A stretch of 48,019 nt of DNA from positions 1-48,019 of the IMG/VR virus record IMGVR_UViG_3300049255_000568; one strand, 5' to 3'. Position 1 is the first letter of the stretch; each line of letters opens with the position of its first letter. Under the pieces are notes generated by a model. The model was not told the origin of the DNA, searched no databases, and saw only the letters and a list, made by a program, of their open reading frames with translations. Shown one piece after another: positions 23,801 to 30,978 of this stretch. Position numbers and translations under genes: made by a program. The stretch comes from a virus.

Positions 23801-24615
23801 CGCCCAAGGGGATCGTGGTCGCCGACAACGTGATCTATCTCCTGCAGCAGGATGGTGTTTACACGTTCGACGGTTCCCAGCTCAACAAGATCTCGGACCC
23901 CATCTCGCCATATTTGACGCCGGTTTTGAACGAGAACGGCGGCGTGATCGCCGCGCCGGCCTATGCGAACTGTGCCTGTGTATTCCATGGCGGACGGCTC
24001 TTTGTCTTCGCGCCGGATGTCAACGGCTCCCTGAACTCCGTGGCGCACGTTTGGGATACGCGCTTCCCCGGCTGGGTGGGCCGCTGGACCGGAATGAATG
24101 TCACGAGTGGAGTTTCGATTGGCAACAACACCGACGGCCCCGACCTCTGGCTTGGGGGTCTCGACGGCCAGCTTTACCGTATGACCGGCAATGGGGACAC
24201 AGCGACGTTCAACGGCACGGTATCTCCGGTTTCGTTCACGCTGGCGACCCGCGCCTTCGGACGGCCCCCGAGCGGCCTGACCATCTGGATGCAGGGGCGC
24301 TACAACCTGCCGCTGGGCGTGGAGGACCGCGCCTGGGAGCCCTTCTTTCGCAAGTTCCGGGTGACCAGGCTGTGGCTGGAAGTGGATACGGGGTCCGGCT
24401 CGCCGCTCAGCCTGACCGCCGGCGCTCAGTACGGCGACCAGTCTACGGCGGTGACCTACCCGCTGACAATCACCGGCCACCAGCGTGTCTCGCTGCGCAC
24501 GAAGCCGGACCGGGGCGGTTTGGGCGTGACGGTATCGCTCACCGGTTCGACATCGACGAGCTTGAAAGTCATCGCCGCCGGCGCGACCATTAGCCGCGGC
24601 GCGAAGGTTGGGTAG
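20839..24615 (+). CDS. Large tail protein (nozzle/stabilisation type) with beta-propeller
   Basis: 1258 residues. The N-terminus (FVTQADNLYNVGGELMIRPG) is the usual opening of podovirus tail-nozzle or DNA-stabilisation proteins. The C-terminal third shows propeller blades: TAIARFQNRLWLAVPNGVIS, GLVAPKGIVVADNVIYLLQQ, DGVYTFDGSQLNKISDPISP, ACVFHGGRLFVFAPDVNGSL, VAHVWDTRFPGWVGRW. Two GGSGY beta-repeat modules are inserted (about residues 88-155 and 540-620: GGSGYNSPPAVIITDSTGTG, GGSGYLQGTVINFTGGGGSG). It should plug the portal and carry fibres. The long reverse-strand frames across it are shadows. Confidence 0.75.
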   Translation: MPIPKPAILRGQQPMQDLEEFYQDRIWLGLDKYRPPQDLDPGFVTQADNLYNVGGELMIRPGKQAQLSSAMGAPVYVIGTFLDSEGTGAAATATVSMGAITGFSVSPGGSGYNSPPAVIITDSTGTGATATATVSGGAVTGITPGHGGMNYASPTISFGPPPVWILFVCNGKLYKIQNGTSTPTEIKDNSGHSLSLNGPGVQMARYGEFGYLIDGTATGPLYQIDLTQATAVTALNAPGSAPIASLANANVLLSFDPKSAAYDAPPAYDPLGTYPTQNAFPTSYKAVSGHVWAATAGWTPTNLPVFGSAAGVTSGSIQGSMRSLLLPAPAFYDNYNGIALEWVSFYDPSSNLESPSITNIQHGDGSGEYASQFLVSFYYYQCNINAAVNVTCKATNTAGTFQKTYTVHPQSGTPNNIVAFPAISLLFDFSELASVADPITSWKVVFQGAPTTNAALANLQGMMIAFVTGGPIWGVLGGAGSGNYDSGSWFTTRTKLQNNASIGWIADSQAEQTNALPPASFNNFTKDARLTVSFGSGASFTPTVSGGAVTGIDPGHPFTGGSGYLQGTVINFTGGGGSGASALAAVNSSGVITGIQAGTLVGGIGYTSAPTPIFGQPLSDIEYVSVPLKGFIESGTLQFNFPSDSIELRLLPAGSGQNYVPVSMTLDPSGNFATADLTSLLPADVACVASAQIHFIDNPVVSATAFNFNVGQLTIAGNLSVGFAPYNWIYTEVDSNGDTTLARIIESDPTPYSNTLAPTGQTATAQLALPTGPINGSSDKFFLYRSGGTFSDGLMRLVTAASWSEVFNMAAQPKTPPPTGQPPGGDTPPGVQLTPYNKFVSWGQVTPQNTNQKIFVDNTPDANLVGNPVLVPGKQPAPKGATAIARFQNRLWLAVPNGVISSWLLSTGDGLGLYFNPTVDPTDPNASLKGSGFIPVGQGDNDAVVSLKALGTVLTVWKGLSCYYIDGYDPTNFGCNEYQAIQDQGLVAPKGIVVADNVIYLLQQDGVYTFDGSQLNKISDPISPYLTPVLNENGGVIAAPAYANCACVFHGGRLFVFAPDVNGSLNSVAHVWDTRFPGWVGRWTGMNVTSGVSIGNNTDGPDLWLGGLDGQLYRMTGNGDTATFNGTVSPVSFTLATRAFGRPPSGLTIWMQGRYNLPLGVEDRAWEPFFRKFRVTRLWLEVDTGSGSPLSLTAGAQYGDQSTAVTYPLTITGHQRVSLRTKPDRGGLGVTVSLTGSTSTSLKVIAAGATISRGAKVG

Positions 24616-24631
24616 ACCCTCACCCCAATAT

Positions 24632-24746
24632 GCCCAACACCTAAAGGTGTGGGCTTTACAAAACACGAAGGCCGCCTGCGCGGCCTCATCCGAGCCTGCG
24701 AAGGCAGGCTTTGCGCACTTAATAGCCCACACCTTTAGGTGTCGGG
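24632..24746. repeat. Palindromic element, class C
   Basis: GCCCAACACCTAAAGGTGTG plus GGCT; inner GGCCGCCTGCGCGGCC and GCCTGCGAAGGCAGGC; right arm AGCCCACACCTTTAGGTGTC plus GGG. Confidence 0.8.
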
Positions 24747-24768
24747 TTACTTCCTGCCGAGTAATCCC

Positions 24769-25272
24769 ATGCCACGACCACCCTTCACACGATTTCCCAA
24801 GGATAGGCCGCTGCCGGCGAGCCAGCGCGGCGAGCTGACCAAGGCGTTCAATTCGAGAATGTCCGGCACAGGCACCGGGACGGCCAGCGGAGGAATCCGC
24901 GAGCAAACGGTCGTTATTCAGCAGTCCGGAAGCGGGATCACGGGCGCGGGGATCACTACGCTCGCCGGCGACGTCACCGGGGGCCCGACCTCGAATACGG
25001 TCTCGAGGATACAGGGCAACGCGATCGCGCCGCAAACGATCGCCGCAGGCCAGACCTATGTGCTGGTCGGCGGGGTCCTCGTCCCTTCGAATCTCGCGGG
25101 CGACGTCGCCGGATCGCTCGTGGCGAACACTGTTCAGGGAATACAGGGCGTGGGGGTGGCGAGTGTCCAGCCGCTCGACCAGCAGGAGCTTGTTTACAGC
25201 GCGTCCGCAAACGCCTACGCCCCCGGTGTCAACCCCGGCGCCGCCCTGTATCTCTGGACGAATTGCAGTTAG
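24769..25272 (+). CDS. Tail-fibre-like protein with GDVTG motif
   Basis: 167 residues from ATG 24769. After a basic Pro-rich start it has two copies of a fibre motif: LAGDVTGGPTSNTVSRIQGN and LAGDVAGSLVANTVQGIQGV. The same motif occurs in the fibre-like gene at 29941 (LAGDVTGIVSANTVGKIQGQ). Such repeats form beta-structured shaft or trimerisation segments in tail fibres. The C-terminus SASANAYAPGVNPGAALYLW is a short cap. It may attach to the tail protein encoded just upstream. Confidence 0.65.
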   Translation: MPRPPFTRFPKDRPLPASQRGELTKAFNSRMSGTGTGTASGGIREQTVVIQQSGSGITGAGITTLAGDVTGGPTSNTVSRIQGNAIAPQTIAAGQTYVLVGGVLVPSNLAGDVAGSLVANTVQGIQGVGVASVQPLDQQELVYSASANAYAPGVNPGAALYLWTNCS

Positions 25273-25278
25273 ACCCAA

Positions 25279-25427
25279 TAGACCCACCCCGGCGTATCGC
25301 TCCGCTCACGCCACCCCTCCCGCCTCGGGAGGGGGAAGAGATCACGGCATTACGCTGACAATTCTTTCCCCTCCCGAGACGGGAGGGGTGGCCCGATTAA
25401 CCCGTTAATCGAGGCCGGGGTGGGTCT
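25279..25427. repeat. Palindromic element, class A
   Basis: TAGACCCACCCC to GGGGTGGGTCT with inner CCCCTCCCGCCTCGGGAGGG and CCCCTCCCGAGACGGGAGGG arms. A compensatory G-to-A change is seen in the second arm. A second TAGACCC overlaps the stop codon of the upstream gene. Confidence 0.8.
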
Positions 25428-25445
25428 CCACAGGAGAAGATTTTT

Positions 25446-25802
25446 ATGGCAGCACAGGTTTCCATTACCCTTACCGAAACAGGCACCAACATGCCGGAAA
25501 ATACGACATCCGCCGGGCCGGTCACCGATACCGTGACCAACGCCGTGATCAGCGCGGGCCAAACACAGCTCGCCACCACTTACACCGCCATCGCGGTGCC
25601 TACCGGCGCAACCCAGCTTGAGCTCTTTCAGTCTTCGGGGGCGAGCATTAATATCACGCTCGCCGCGGTCAACACCGACACCGGCCTGAACATGGGCACC
25701 CTCTGGACCTGGGCAAAGGTGCCGGTTCTGGGCGGCACGGTATCGAATATCTATTTGAAGGCCGCGAGCGGGACGCCCACAGTGACCTGGAAGTTCCGCT
25801 AG
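25446..25802 (+). CDS. Small beta-rich structural protein
   Basis: 118 residues with ACAGGAGAAGA upstream of the ATG. Thr/Ala/Val-rich strands: AAQVSITLTETGTNMPENTT, AVPTGATQLELFQSSGASIN, YLKAASGTPTVTWKFR. No Cys, no charged clusters. It lies among tail genes and is likely a virion protein, either tail decoration or chaperone. No family recognised. Confidence 0.55.
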   Translation: MAAQVSITLTETGTNMPENTTSAGPVTDTVTNAVISAGQTQLATTYTAIAVPTGATQLELFQSSGASINITLAAVNTDTGLNMGTLWTWAKVPVLGGTVSNIYLKAASGTPTVTWKFR

Positions 25803-25816
25803 AAAACAAGGCACGC

Positions 25817-26194
25817 ATGGCAACCACCCCTCAATTCACCGCCACTCCGCGGATCGCGACTGTGCGGATGGCGCTCGCGAACACGTCGCGCGACGGCACC
25901 GGGATCCTCTACACGCTGGACGTGGGCCGCGCCAACGGCACCCTGGTCTCCTGGATCTGCTTCCAGGCCCTGGGGCCGACCAACCCTGGGATTCTACGGG
26001 CGTTTCTGGACGGGCAGCTCTTTCAGGAGATCGCCACTCTGGGCGCGCAGCCGAGCGGATCGGCCATCGCGGAAGCGCACGCGCTGGTTTTACCGCCGGC
26101 GCAGGAGCTGATCTTGGGCGAAGGCCAGGTGCTGCAGGTTTCGACCAACAACCCGGAAAGCTGGAACGTGATCGGCTTCATGGGGGATTTCTAG
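25817..26194 (+). CDS. Small structural protein
   Basis: 125 residues, 14 nt after the previous gene with AAGGCA before the ATG. Contains GILYTLDVGRANGTLVSWIC, LRAFLDGQLFQEIATLGAQP and LVLPPAQELILGEGQVLQVS, a single compact beta-sandwich-like pattern. Likely a virion component co-expressed with 25446-25802. No family recognised. Confidence 0.55.
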   Translation: MATTPQFTATPRIATVRMALANTSRDGTGILYTLDVGRANGTLVSWICFQALGPTNPGILRAFLDGQLFQEIATLGAQPSGSAIAEAHALVLPPAQELILGEGQVLQVSTNNPESWNVIGFMGDF

Positions 26195-26207
26195 GGGAAT
26201 CTGAACG

Positions 26208-27500
26208 ATGATAAATCCAAGCAGAGATTCGATCACTCTCGGCCCTTCCGCGCAAAGCTTGTCTTTACCAGCGCGTCAGTTGCTCCTGGCGCAATACGCC
26301 ACGAAAGCCCAGTCCGGGCAACTTTATCACGACCCGCAATGGGCCGCATGGGGAGCCGAGATGCGCCGGCGTGGAATGATTGCCCATGCCTCACTTGGCA
26401 GGCCGGGCGTGAGGCCGTCGCCGACTTTCGATGACCTGATGTTTCCCAAAGCAACACCTCTCGTGACGCCCTACCAGGCCCAGATGAAAGATTTGGTCTA
26501 TCGCGTTCCCCAGGACGGCATGCGGGACTGGAGGCATCGGTACATGCAGCTTACCGATTATAAGACACAGAGAGCAGCCCACGGCCGGGCGATAAATCGG
26601 CACATGCCGTCGAGCGTCTTGCAGCGATTAAAGCCGTTGCCCTATCCAAAGACGAGCTATCCATTAAATCCGGCAGCGATTGAAAATGCGAAAAATAACG
26701 TTCTACCAAATCATGGCAAACGCCCGCTAACGCCGAAGGAAAAGGCATATATCGCAGCTTTGCAGTACAATCTTACGCATCCTGACCCGCAGGGAACGCG
26801 ACCATTCCTACACCTCGATCCGAACCTCGGCGTGGTCCACGGACATGATCTACTCGGGGGCTCAAAAAACTTTTTCGCAGGATGGGGAGACACTCTAACA
26901 GACGGAGCTACCAAGTATGCGCGTAAATACTTGGGACAACTGCTTGCCGGCGGAGACGCGAATACGGAAGTTGACTACCATTCGCTGGGCTATCACGGAG
27001 GCGAAGCCGTTGGCACCGCGCAGCAGATGCTTATGGGCGGCGCCGGTGGCCTGAAGGTGGCGGGAAAGGTGGCTGAGAAAGAACTCGCGGAAAAAGAGGT
27101 TTGGAGGGAGCTTCGAAGCCTTGCCAAGAAGCTGAAGCTGCCTGAACCTATAAGAAAGGATATCCCAGAGTTCTCGCATTTTATCCCCAAAAAAACGTTA
27201 AAGCGAATCGGGGAGCATATTTCCGACCCCCGTCTAAAGAGATGGTTCCAAAAGACATTCGGGGACTCGAACTGGAACGGGCGATACGTATCGCCAGTGC
27301 GACACTACATGCATGACGCTGATCGCTACCTATTAGGAACCGGAAAGCGCCTTAAGCCGGGGGTTGAACGAATTCCCATCAATAAGCTACCAATAGGTAT
27401 TCAACAAATCGACAGAACGCCTACTGTTTACCGAGGAGTAGCAGCTGGCGCGGCTAACGGGATTGGACATCATTTTGGCGGCCGCGAGCATCGAAAATAA
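26208..27500 (+). CDS. Modular effector: shared N-terminal module plus unknown toxin-like C-terminus
   Basis: 430 residues. Residues 10-79 (TLGPSAQSLSLPARQLLLAQ ... KAQSGQLYHDPQWAAWGAEM, RRRGMI, PTFDDLMF) match residues 10-79 of the lytic-transglycosylase gene at 36849 in the same register, and more weakly residues 10-60 of the effector at 41746. The middle has a Gly/Ala hydrophobic helix (GTAQQMLMGGAGGLKVAGKV). The C-terminal domain (FSHFIPKKTLKRIGEHISDP, YMHDADRYLL, GIQQIDRTPTVYRGVAAGAA, FGGREHRK) matches no toxin family I know. The last 46 codons are repeated as an orphan at 28691-28831, and a SUKH-like gene follows: toxin-immunity logic. Confidence 0.6.
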   Translation: MINPSRDSITLGPSAQSLSLPARQLLLAQYATKAQSGQLYHDPQWAAWGAEMRRRGMIAHASLGRPGVRPSPTFDDLMFPKATPLVTPYQAQMKDLVYRVPQDGMRDWRHRYMQLTDYKTQRAAHGRAINRHMPSSVLQRLKPLPYPKTSYPLNPAAIENAKNNVLPNHGKRPLTPKEKAYIAALQYNLTHPDPQGTRPFLHLDPNLGVVHGHDLLGGSKNFFAGWGDTLTDGATKYARKYLGQLLAGGDANTEVDYHSLGYHGGEAVGTAQQMLMGGAGGLKVAGKVAEKELAEKEVWRELRSLAKKLKLPEPIRKDIPEFSHFIPKKTLKRIGEHISDPRLKRWFQKTFGDSNWNGRYVSPVRHYMHDADRYLLGTGKRLKPGVERIPINKLPIGIQQIDRTPTVYRGVAAGAANGIGHHFGGREHRK

Positions 27501-27602
27501 CAAGCAGGCGTTATTAACACGTCCGAAACGGTTCGGGCTTCCAGGTGTTAAAATCATACCCGGCAGATGGAACGTTTGTTCTTAACAATACGCTATCTTG
27601 AG

Positions 27603-27616
27603 TCACTATGTAGTGA
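27603..27616 (+). promoter_or_regulatory. Palindrome before immunity gene 1
   Basis: TCACTATGTAGTGA, 7 nt before the AGGAGG ribosome site. The duplicated cassette keeps it as TCACTATATAGTGA (28934-28947): the centre changed, the palindrome did not. It may be an operator or an RNA hairpin that affects translation. Confidence 0.4.
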
Positions 27617-27636
27617 AAACTCAGGAGGATAGCGTC

Positions 27637-28533
27637 ATGTTTGGCTCTTTGAAACGGCTGCTCTATGGGGCCACAGCGGGGTTTAGGCCTTATGAAAGCC
27701 AGTGCCTCGAATGGTTCGCGGAGCGGTTGCCCGAGGACGCTCGAAGAATCCTCGCGGCACAGATCGAGTCGTTCGACTTCATTCATCGCTCTGACCATGA
27801 TTGGTGTGTGGAACCTGACCAGTCCGGCAAAAAGCCGCTACCTCTCTTCCCTAATCGGGGGACCGAGCTCTGTGCAGCGCGACTCGATCTTCTCGACAGC
27901 GCCGGCGCTCCCGTAAAGTGCGACTTCATCTTCCACGAGGGAGAACTTTTGCGTATCATCTTCGGCGCTCCTCCGAAGAAAAAGTTATCATCCGATGGGT
28001 TTTCGCTCTTACAGGCTGAGGTTTACGAAGACCTGATGCAGCCCGATGCTCGGGAACGCAAACCGCCCGTGGTTGAGGTGATGCTTCCTGAGCCCCTTAG
28101 GGGCCTCGACGTGACCGACTTGGCGGCTCCGGCAAAAGAAGCGGACATTGCCAAGATCATGCGAAGACTTGGGCCCACGCTTCCTCAGGACTATGTCGAT
28201 CTCCTCAGAATCACCGATGGGTTCACTCTTGAGGAATGGAAAGTCCACGGCCTTCGCACCTGGACAAGAACCCACTCGCAAGATGGAGTTTTCACCTACC
28301 TGGCGGAAGGCTATAGCGTGCATGATGGCGACCCTCAAGGCCTGATCATTCGTCAAGGCGACGCCGAGCCCAAGGTATACCTACGCGACGAAATCGACGA
28401 CCTTGAGCCCACGGAAATGGGCAGCTCGTTTATCGATGCGCTCTTGCAGGTCGCAATCGAGGAGGCCAAAGACGAGCCGGACGACCCTTCGGACGACGAT
28501 ACTGATTCTTGGCCACCTGCCCCGAAAGTGTAA
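27637..28533 (+). CDS. SUKH-like immunity protein 1
   Basis: 298 residues from ATG 27637, which has AGGAGG 8 nt upstream; a TTG 39 nt earlier is less likely. The N-terminal half (MFGSLKRLLYGATAGFRPYE, CLEWFAERLP) is family-specific. The C-terminal half has the SUKH pattern IAKIMRRLGPTLPQDYVDLL + RITDGF, then a strand region PKVYLRDEIDDLEPTEMGSS and an acidic tail (EPDDPSDDDTDSWPPAPKV). The acidic tail could mimic nucleic acid. It follows the toxin-like gene at 26208-27500 by 136 nt. Its paralogue at 28968 has nearly the same flanks but a much more divergent sequence. Confidence 0.65.
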   Translation: MFGSLKRLLYGATAGFRPYESQCLEWFAERLPEDARRILAAQIESFDFIHRSDHDWCVEPDQSGKKPLPLFPNRGTELCAARLDLLDSAGAPVKCDFIFHEGELLRIIFGAPPKKKLSSDGFSLLQAEVYEDLMQPDARERKPPVVEVMLPEPLRGLDVTDLAAPAKEADIAKIMRRLGPTLPQDYVDLLRITDGFTLEEWKVHGLRTWTRTHSQDGVFTYLAEGYSVHDGDPQGLIIRQGDAEPKVYLRDEIDDLEPTEMGSSFIDALLQVAIEEAKDEPDDPSDDDTDSWPPAPKV

Positions 28534-28544
28534 TAAGGCGTAAA

Positions 28545-28605
28545 CAGTCCCAGTCCGCGAAGGCGGACTTCGTAGCATCAGCTACGGGTTTTAATTCGTG
28601 GAAAC
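28545..28605. repeat. Palindromic element, class E
   Basis: AGTCCGCGAAGGCGGACT followed by CGTAGCATCAGCTACGGG and TTTTAATTCG. Similar arrays lie at 17880-17970 and 39568-39625. Confidence 0.6.
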
Positions 28606-28630
28606 CCTCCCGCCCCTCACCCGAATTCTC

Positions 28631-28687
28631 ATGGAACAAGGACTCCTTGGCTGGCCGAAGGGCCGCGCGAAAGGCTCGCAGCCGTAG
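28631..28687 (+). pseudogene. Duplicated 5' fragment of the tail-fibre gene at 29941
   Basis: ATGGAACAAGGACTCCTTGG and the following bases repeat the start of the gene at 29941; both read MEQGLLGWPKGRAKG. Here the frame ends after 18 codons (SQP then TAG). The fragment marks the junction of a tandem duplication: the fibre gene's start was copied together with the preceding toxin-tail and immunity cassette. Confidence 0.8.
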
Positions 28688-28690
28688 CTC

Positions 28691-28831
28691 GGAGTTGAAC
28701 CAATTAACGTCAAAAGGTTACCAGTAGGCATCCAACAAATCGACAGAACACCCACTGTCTATCGGGGAGCGGCAGGAGGCTTGGGGGTCGGTGTTGGACA
28801 TAACTTTGGAGGCCGCGAGCATCGAAAATAA
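28691..28831 (+). pseudogene. Orphan toxin C-terminal fragment
   Basis: 46 codons without a start: GVEPINVKRLPVGIQQIDRT, PTVYRGAAGGLGVGVGHNFG, GREHRK and stop. It matches the last 46 residues of the effector at 26208-27500 (GVERIPINKLPIGIQQIDRT ... FGGREHRK). It is followed by the second SUKH-like gene. This is the classic orphan toxin-tip/immunity arrangement; alternatively it is the decaying edge of a tandem duplication. Both can be true. Confidence 0.8.
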
Positions 28832-28967
28832 CAAGCAGGCGTTCTTAACACGTCCGAAACGGTTCGGGCTTCCGGGTGTTAAAATCATACCTGACAGATG
28901 GAACGTTTGTTCTTAACAATACGCTGTCTTGAGTCACTATATAGTGAAAACTCAGGAGGATAGCGGC

Positions 28968-29858
28968 ATGTTTGGCTCATTGAAAGCGCTGTTTTACGGA
29001 GGAACGAAGGGGTTCCGGCCTCACGAAAAGCGATGTCTTGCCTGGTTCGCAGAGCAACTGCCTGAGGAGGGCCGAAAGACTCTGCAGGCCCAGACCGAGA
29101 TAATCGATGTGATCCAGCGGGGGATGCGCGATCAAGAAGTCGCCTGTTTCTTTCCCAAGCAAGTGCGAGGTAATGCTCAGTTTCCGAACCAGGGATTCGA
29201 GCTTCCCACGGCCAGAGTCGCCTTGCGAGCTGCCGGTCAGCCGCCAATCCTCTGTGAAATCTTTTTTCATGGCGGCCTTATTCACCAATTGCAGTACAGC
29301 TCGCCCCCAAAGCTATGGCGCGACACCGAGTTCTCGTTGGAACGGATCGAGCTCTTTGCCGACCTGATGAAGCCGGATACGCGCGAACGCAACCCCCCGA
29401 TTGCGACCGTATCGCTACCCGCAAAGCTCCAGGAAGGTAACGCTAAGGATTTCGCGGCCCCGGCGCCCGAAAGCGAAATCGACATACTGGTCCGCCGTCT
29501 TGGTCCGGCGCTGCCGCAGGATTATGTCGATCTCCTAAGAATCACCGACGGCTTCGAGTTTGAGCTCTGGACAGTCAACGGTCTTCGCACATCAACGAGA
29601 ACTGTTGATGATGTCGGAACCTGCACTTGGCTGGCAGAAGGCGAATCACTGGATACCTCGCCAAAAAGCCTAGTCATTCTTCACAAAGACACCTTGCCTA
29701 AGGTCTACATGCGTGACGAAGCCAGCCATGATTTCACCGAAATGGGCAGCTCGTTTATCGACGCTCTCCTGAACGTTGCAATCGAGAAGACCAAAGACGA
29801 ACCCGACGAATCCCCCGAAGAAGATACCGATTCCTGGCCTCCTGCCCCGAAAGCGTAA
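28968..29858 (+). CDS. SUKH-like immunity protein 2 (duplicate)
   Basis: 296 residues from ATG 28968 (AGGAGG upstream as in copy 1). Same architecture: MFGSLKALFYGGTKGFRPHE start, RRLGPALPQDYVDLLRITDG core, EMGSSFIDALLNVAIEKTKD, acidic tail EEDTDSWPPAPKA. The middle (residues ~45-130) is strongly diverged from copy 1 although the ~170 bp before the start codon are nearly identical between copies. That contrast suggests diversifying selection or gene-internal replacement after duplication. Probably immunity to a variant of the upstream toxin. Confidence 0.65.
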   Translation: MFGSLKALFYGGTKGFRPHEKRCLAWFAEQLPEEGRKTLQAQTEIIDVIQRGMRDQEVACFFPKQVRGNAQFPNQGFELPTARVALRAAGQPPILCEIFFHGGLIHQLQYSSPPKLWRDTEFSLERIELFADLMKPDTRERNPPIATVSLPAKLQEGNAKDFAAPAPESEIDILVRRLGPALPQDYVDLLRITDGFEFELWTVNGLRTSTRTVDDVGTCTWLAEGESLDTSPKSLVILHKDTLPKVYMRDEASHDFTEMGSSFIDALLNVAIEKTKDEPDESPEEDTDSWPPAPKA

Positions 29859-29892
29859 CAGGACATAACCGGTCGAAACCTCCCTCACGCCC

Positions 29893-29935
29893 TTATGGAC
29901 CTACCACCGGCTTTAGCCGGAGGTGGGTCCTACAA
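29893..29935. repeat. Palindromic element fragment, class G
   Basis: GGACCTACCACCGGCTTTAG and CCGGAGGTGGGTCCTA form one short hairpin directly before the fibre gene at 29941. Confidence 0.6.
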
Positions 29936-29940
29936 TCATC

Positions 29941-30978
29941 ATGGAACAAGGATTGCTTGGCTGGCCGAAAGGCCGCGCGAAAGGCCTGCAGGCGCAGGTG
30001 GATTCGTTCCCGGTAACGGGCGTTGGTCCGTACACGCTCACCAATGTCCCCGACGGCGCGCTGATGCTCGTCTTCTTCGACGGCATCCTGCAGCCGCCGG
30101 CGAACTATTTGGTGAACACCACCGCGCGCCAATTCGCCCTCCCCGCCGGCGTAGTCCCCGCCGAGATACAGACGCTCACACTGGTCTATACAACGTCGAG
30201 CCAGGTCGCCGTCACCGGCGCGGTGAACAGTGTAAACTTCACGCTGGCCGGCGATGTGACCGGTATTGTGAGCGCGAACACGGTCGGCAAGATTCAGGGC
30301 CAAGCCGTATCGGTTGGCACGCCGCCGGCCGCGCCTTTGACCTACACCAGCCAGGGCAGCTACGCCTGGGGCGCGCCCGACCGGACATTCACCACCCAGA
30401 GCTACACGCTGGGCACGTCTGTGGCGAATGTGAATGTGTACGACACGTCGCCCTTCAAAGCCGGCCAGATCGTGCTCTTTGTCAATGGCTCCAACTTCTT
30501 CTCGGCCACACTGAACAGTGTTGCTTCAGGCAGCTTGAACTTTTCGTGGAACCAGAACGACGGCGCGACATCGAGCACGGTCTTTGGGGTTGGGACATTG
30601 ATCCGCCTGCCACGGCTCTTCGTGGTGAAGATTGGGCCGTTTTCTCCGCCCACGGCTGGGGCCGACACGGAGGAGATTCCCTTCCCGAAGTATCTGGGCC
30701 AGTCGGTGAACTATGTGGGCATCTCCCAGTCGCTGCGCTGCCAGACCGCGCCGACCGCCGGCACGACCCAGGGCAACGGCCAGATTTCGACCGGAACGGG
30801 GGCGTTCTCGTCGGCGCAGAGCTGTTCTTCGATCAGCGTTACGACGGCCTCGGAGAGCCTGGACCAGAGCTTAAATGGCGGCGGAGCGGTTGCGAGCGGG
30901 AACAAGCTGCGGTGGAACTGGAGCAGCGTGGGCACCGGGCCCAACAATGTGGAAATCGAGATGGTTTGGGGGTTTTAG
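29941..30978 (+). CDS. Tail-fibre-like protein
   Basis: 345 residues from ATG 29941, the start shared with the fragment at 28631; an ATG 18 nt earlier lies in the repeat. N-terminal MEQGLLGWPKGRAKGLQAQV, then TGVGPYTLTNVPDGALMLVF, FDGILQPPANYLVN (an attachment-like beta domain seen in phage fibre proteins), the shaft motif LAGDVTGIVSANTVGKIQGQ, and a Ser/Thr/Gly-rich beta C-terminus ending NNVEIEMVWGF. It is likely an accessory fibre. Its stop codon touches the GTG of the next gene. Confidence 0.6.
   Translation: MEQGLLGWPKGRAKGLQAQVDSFPVTGVGPYTLTNVPDGALMLVFFDGILQPPANYLVNTTARQFALPAGVVPAEIQTLTLVYTTSSQVAVTGAVNSVNFTLAGDVTGIVSANTVGKIQGQAVSVGTPPAAPLTYTSQGSYAWGAPDRTFTTQSYTLGTSVANVNVYDTSPFKAGQIVLFVNGSNFFSATLNSVASGSLNFSWNQNDGATSSTVFGVGTLIRLPRLFVVKIGPFSPPTAGADTEEIPFPKYLGQSVNYVGISQSLRCQTAPTAGTTQGNGQISTGTGAFSSAQSCSSISVTTASESLDQSLNGGGAVASGNKLRWNWSSVGTGPNNVEIEMVWGF

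Noticed and set aside
22585-25287. 900-codon reverse-strand frame opposite the large tail protein
   Set aside because: It crosses a gene boundary and a palindromic repeat on the other strand and shows no family features. It is a codon-bias shadow.
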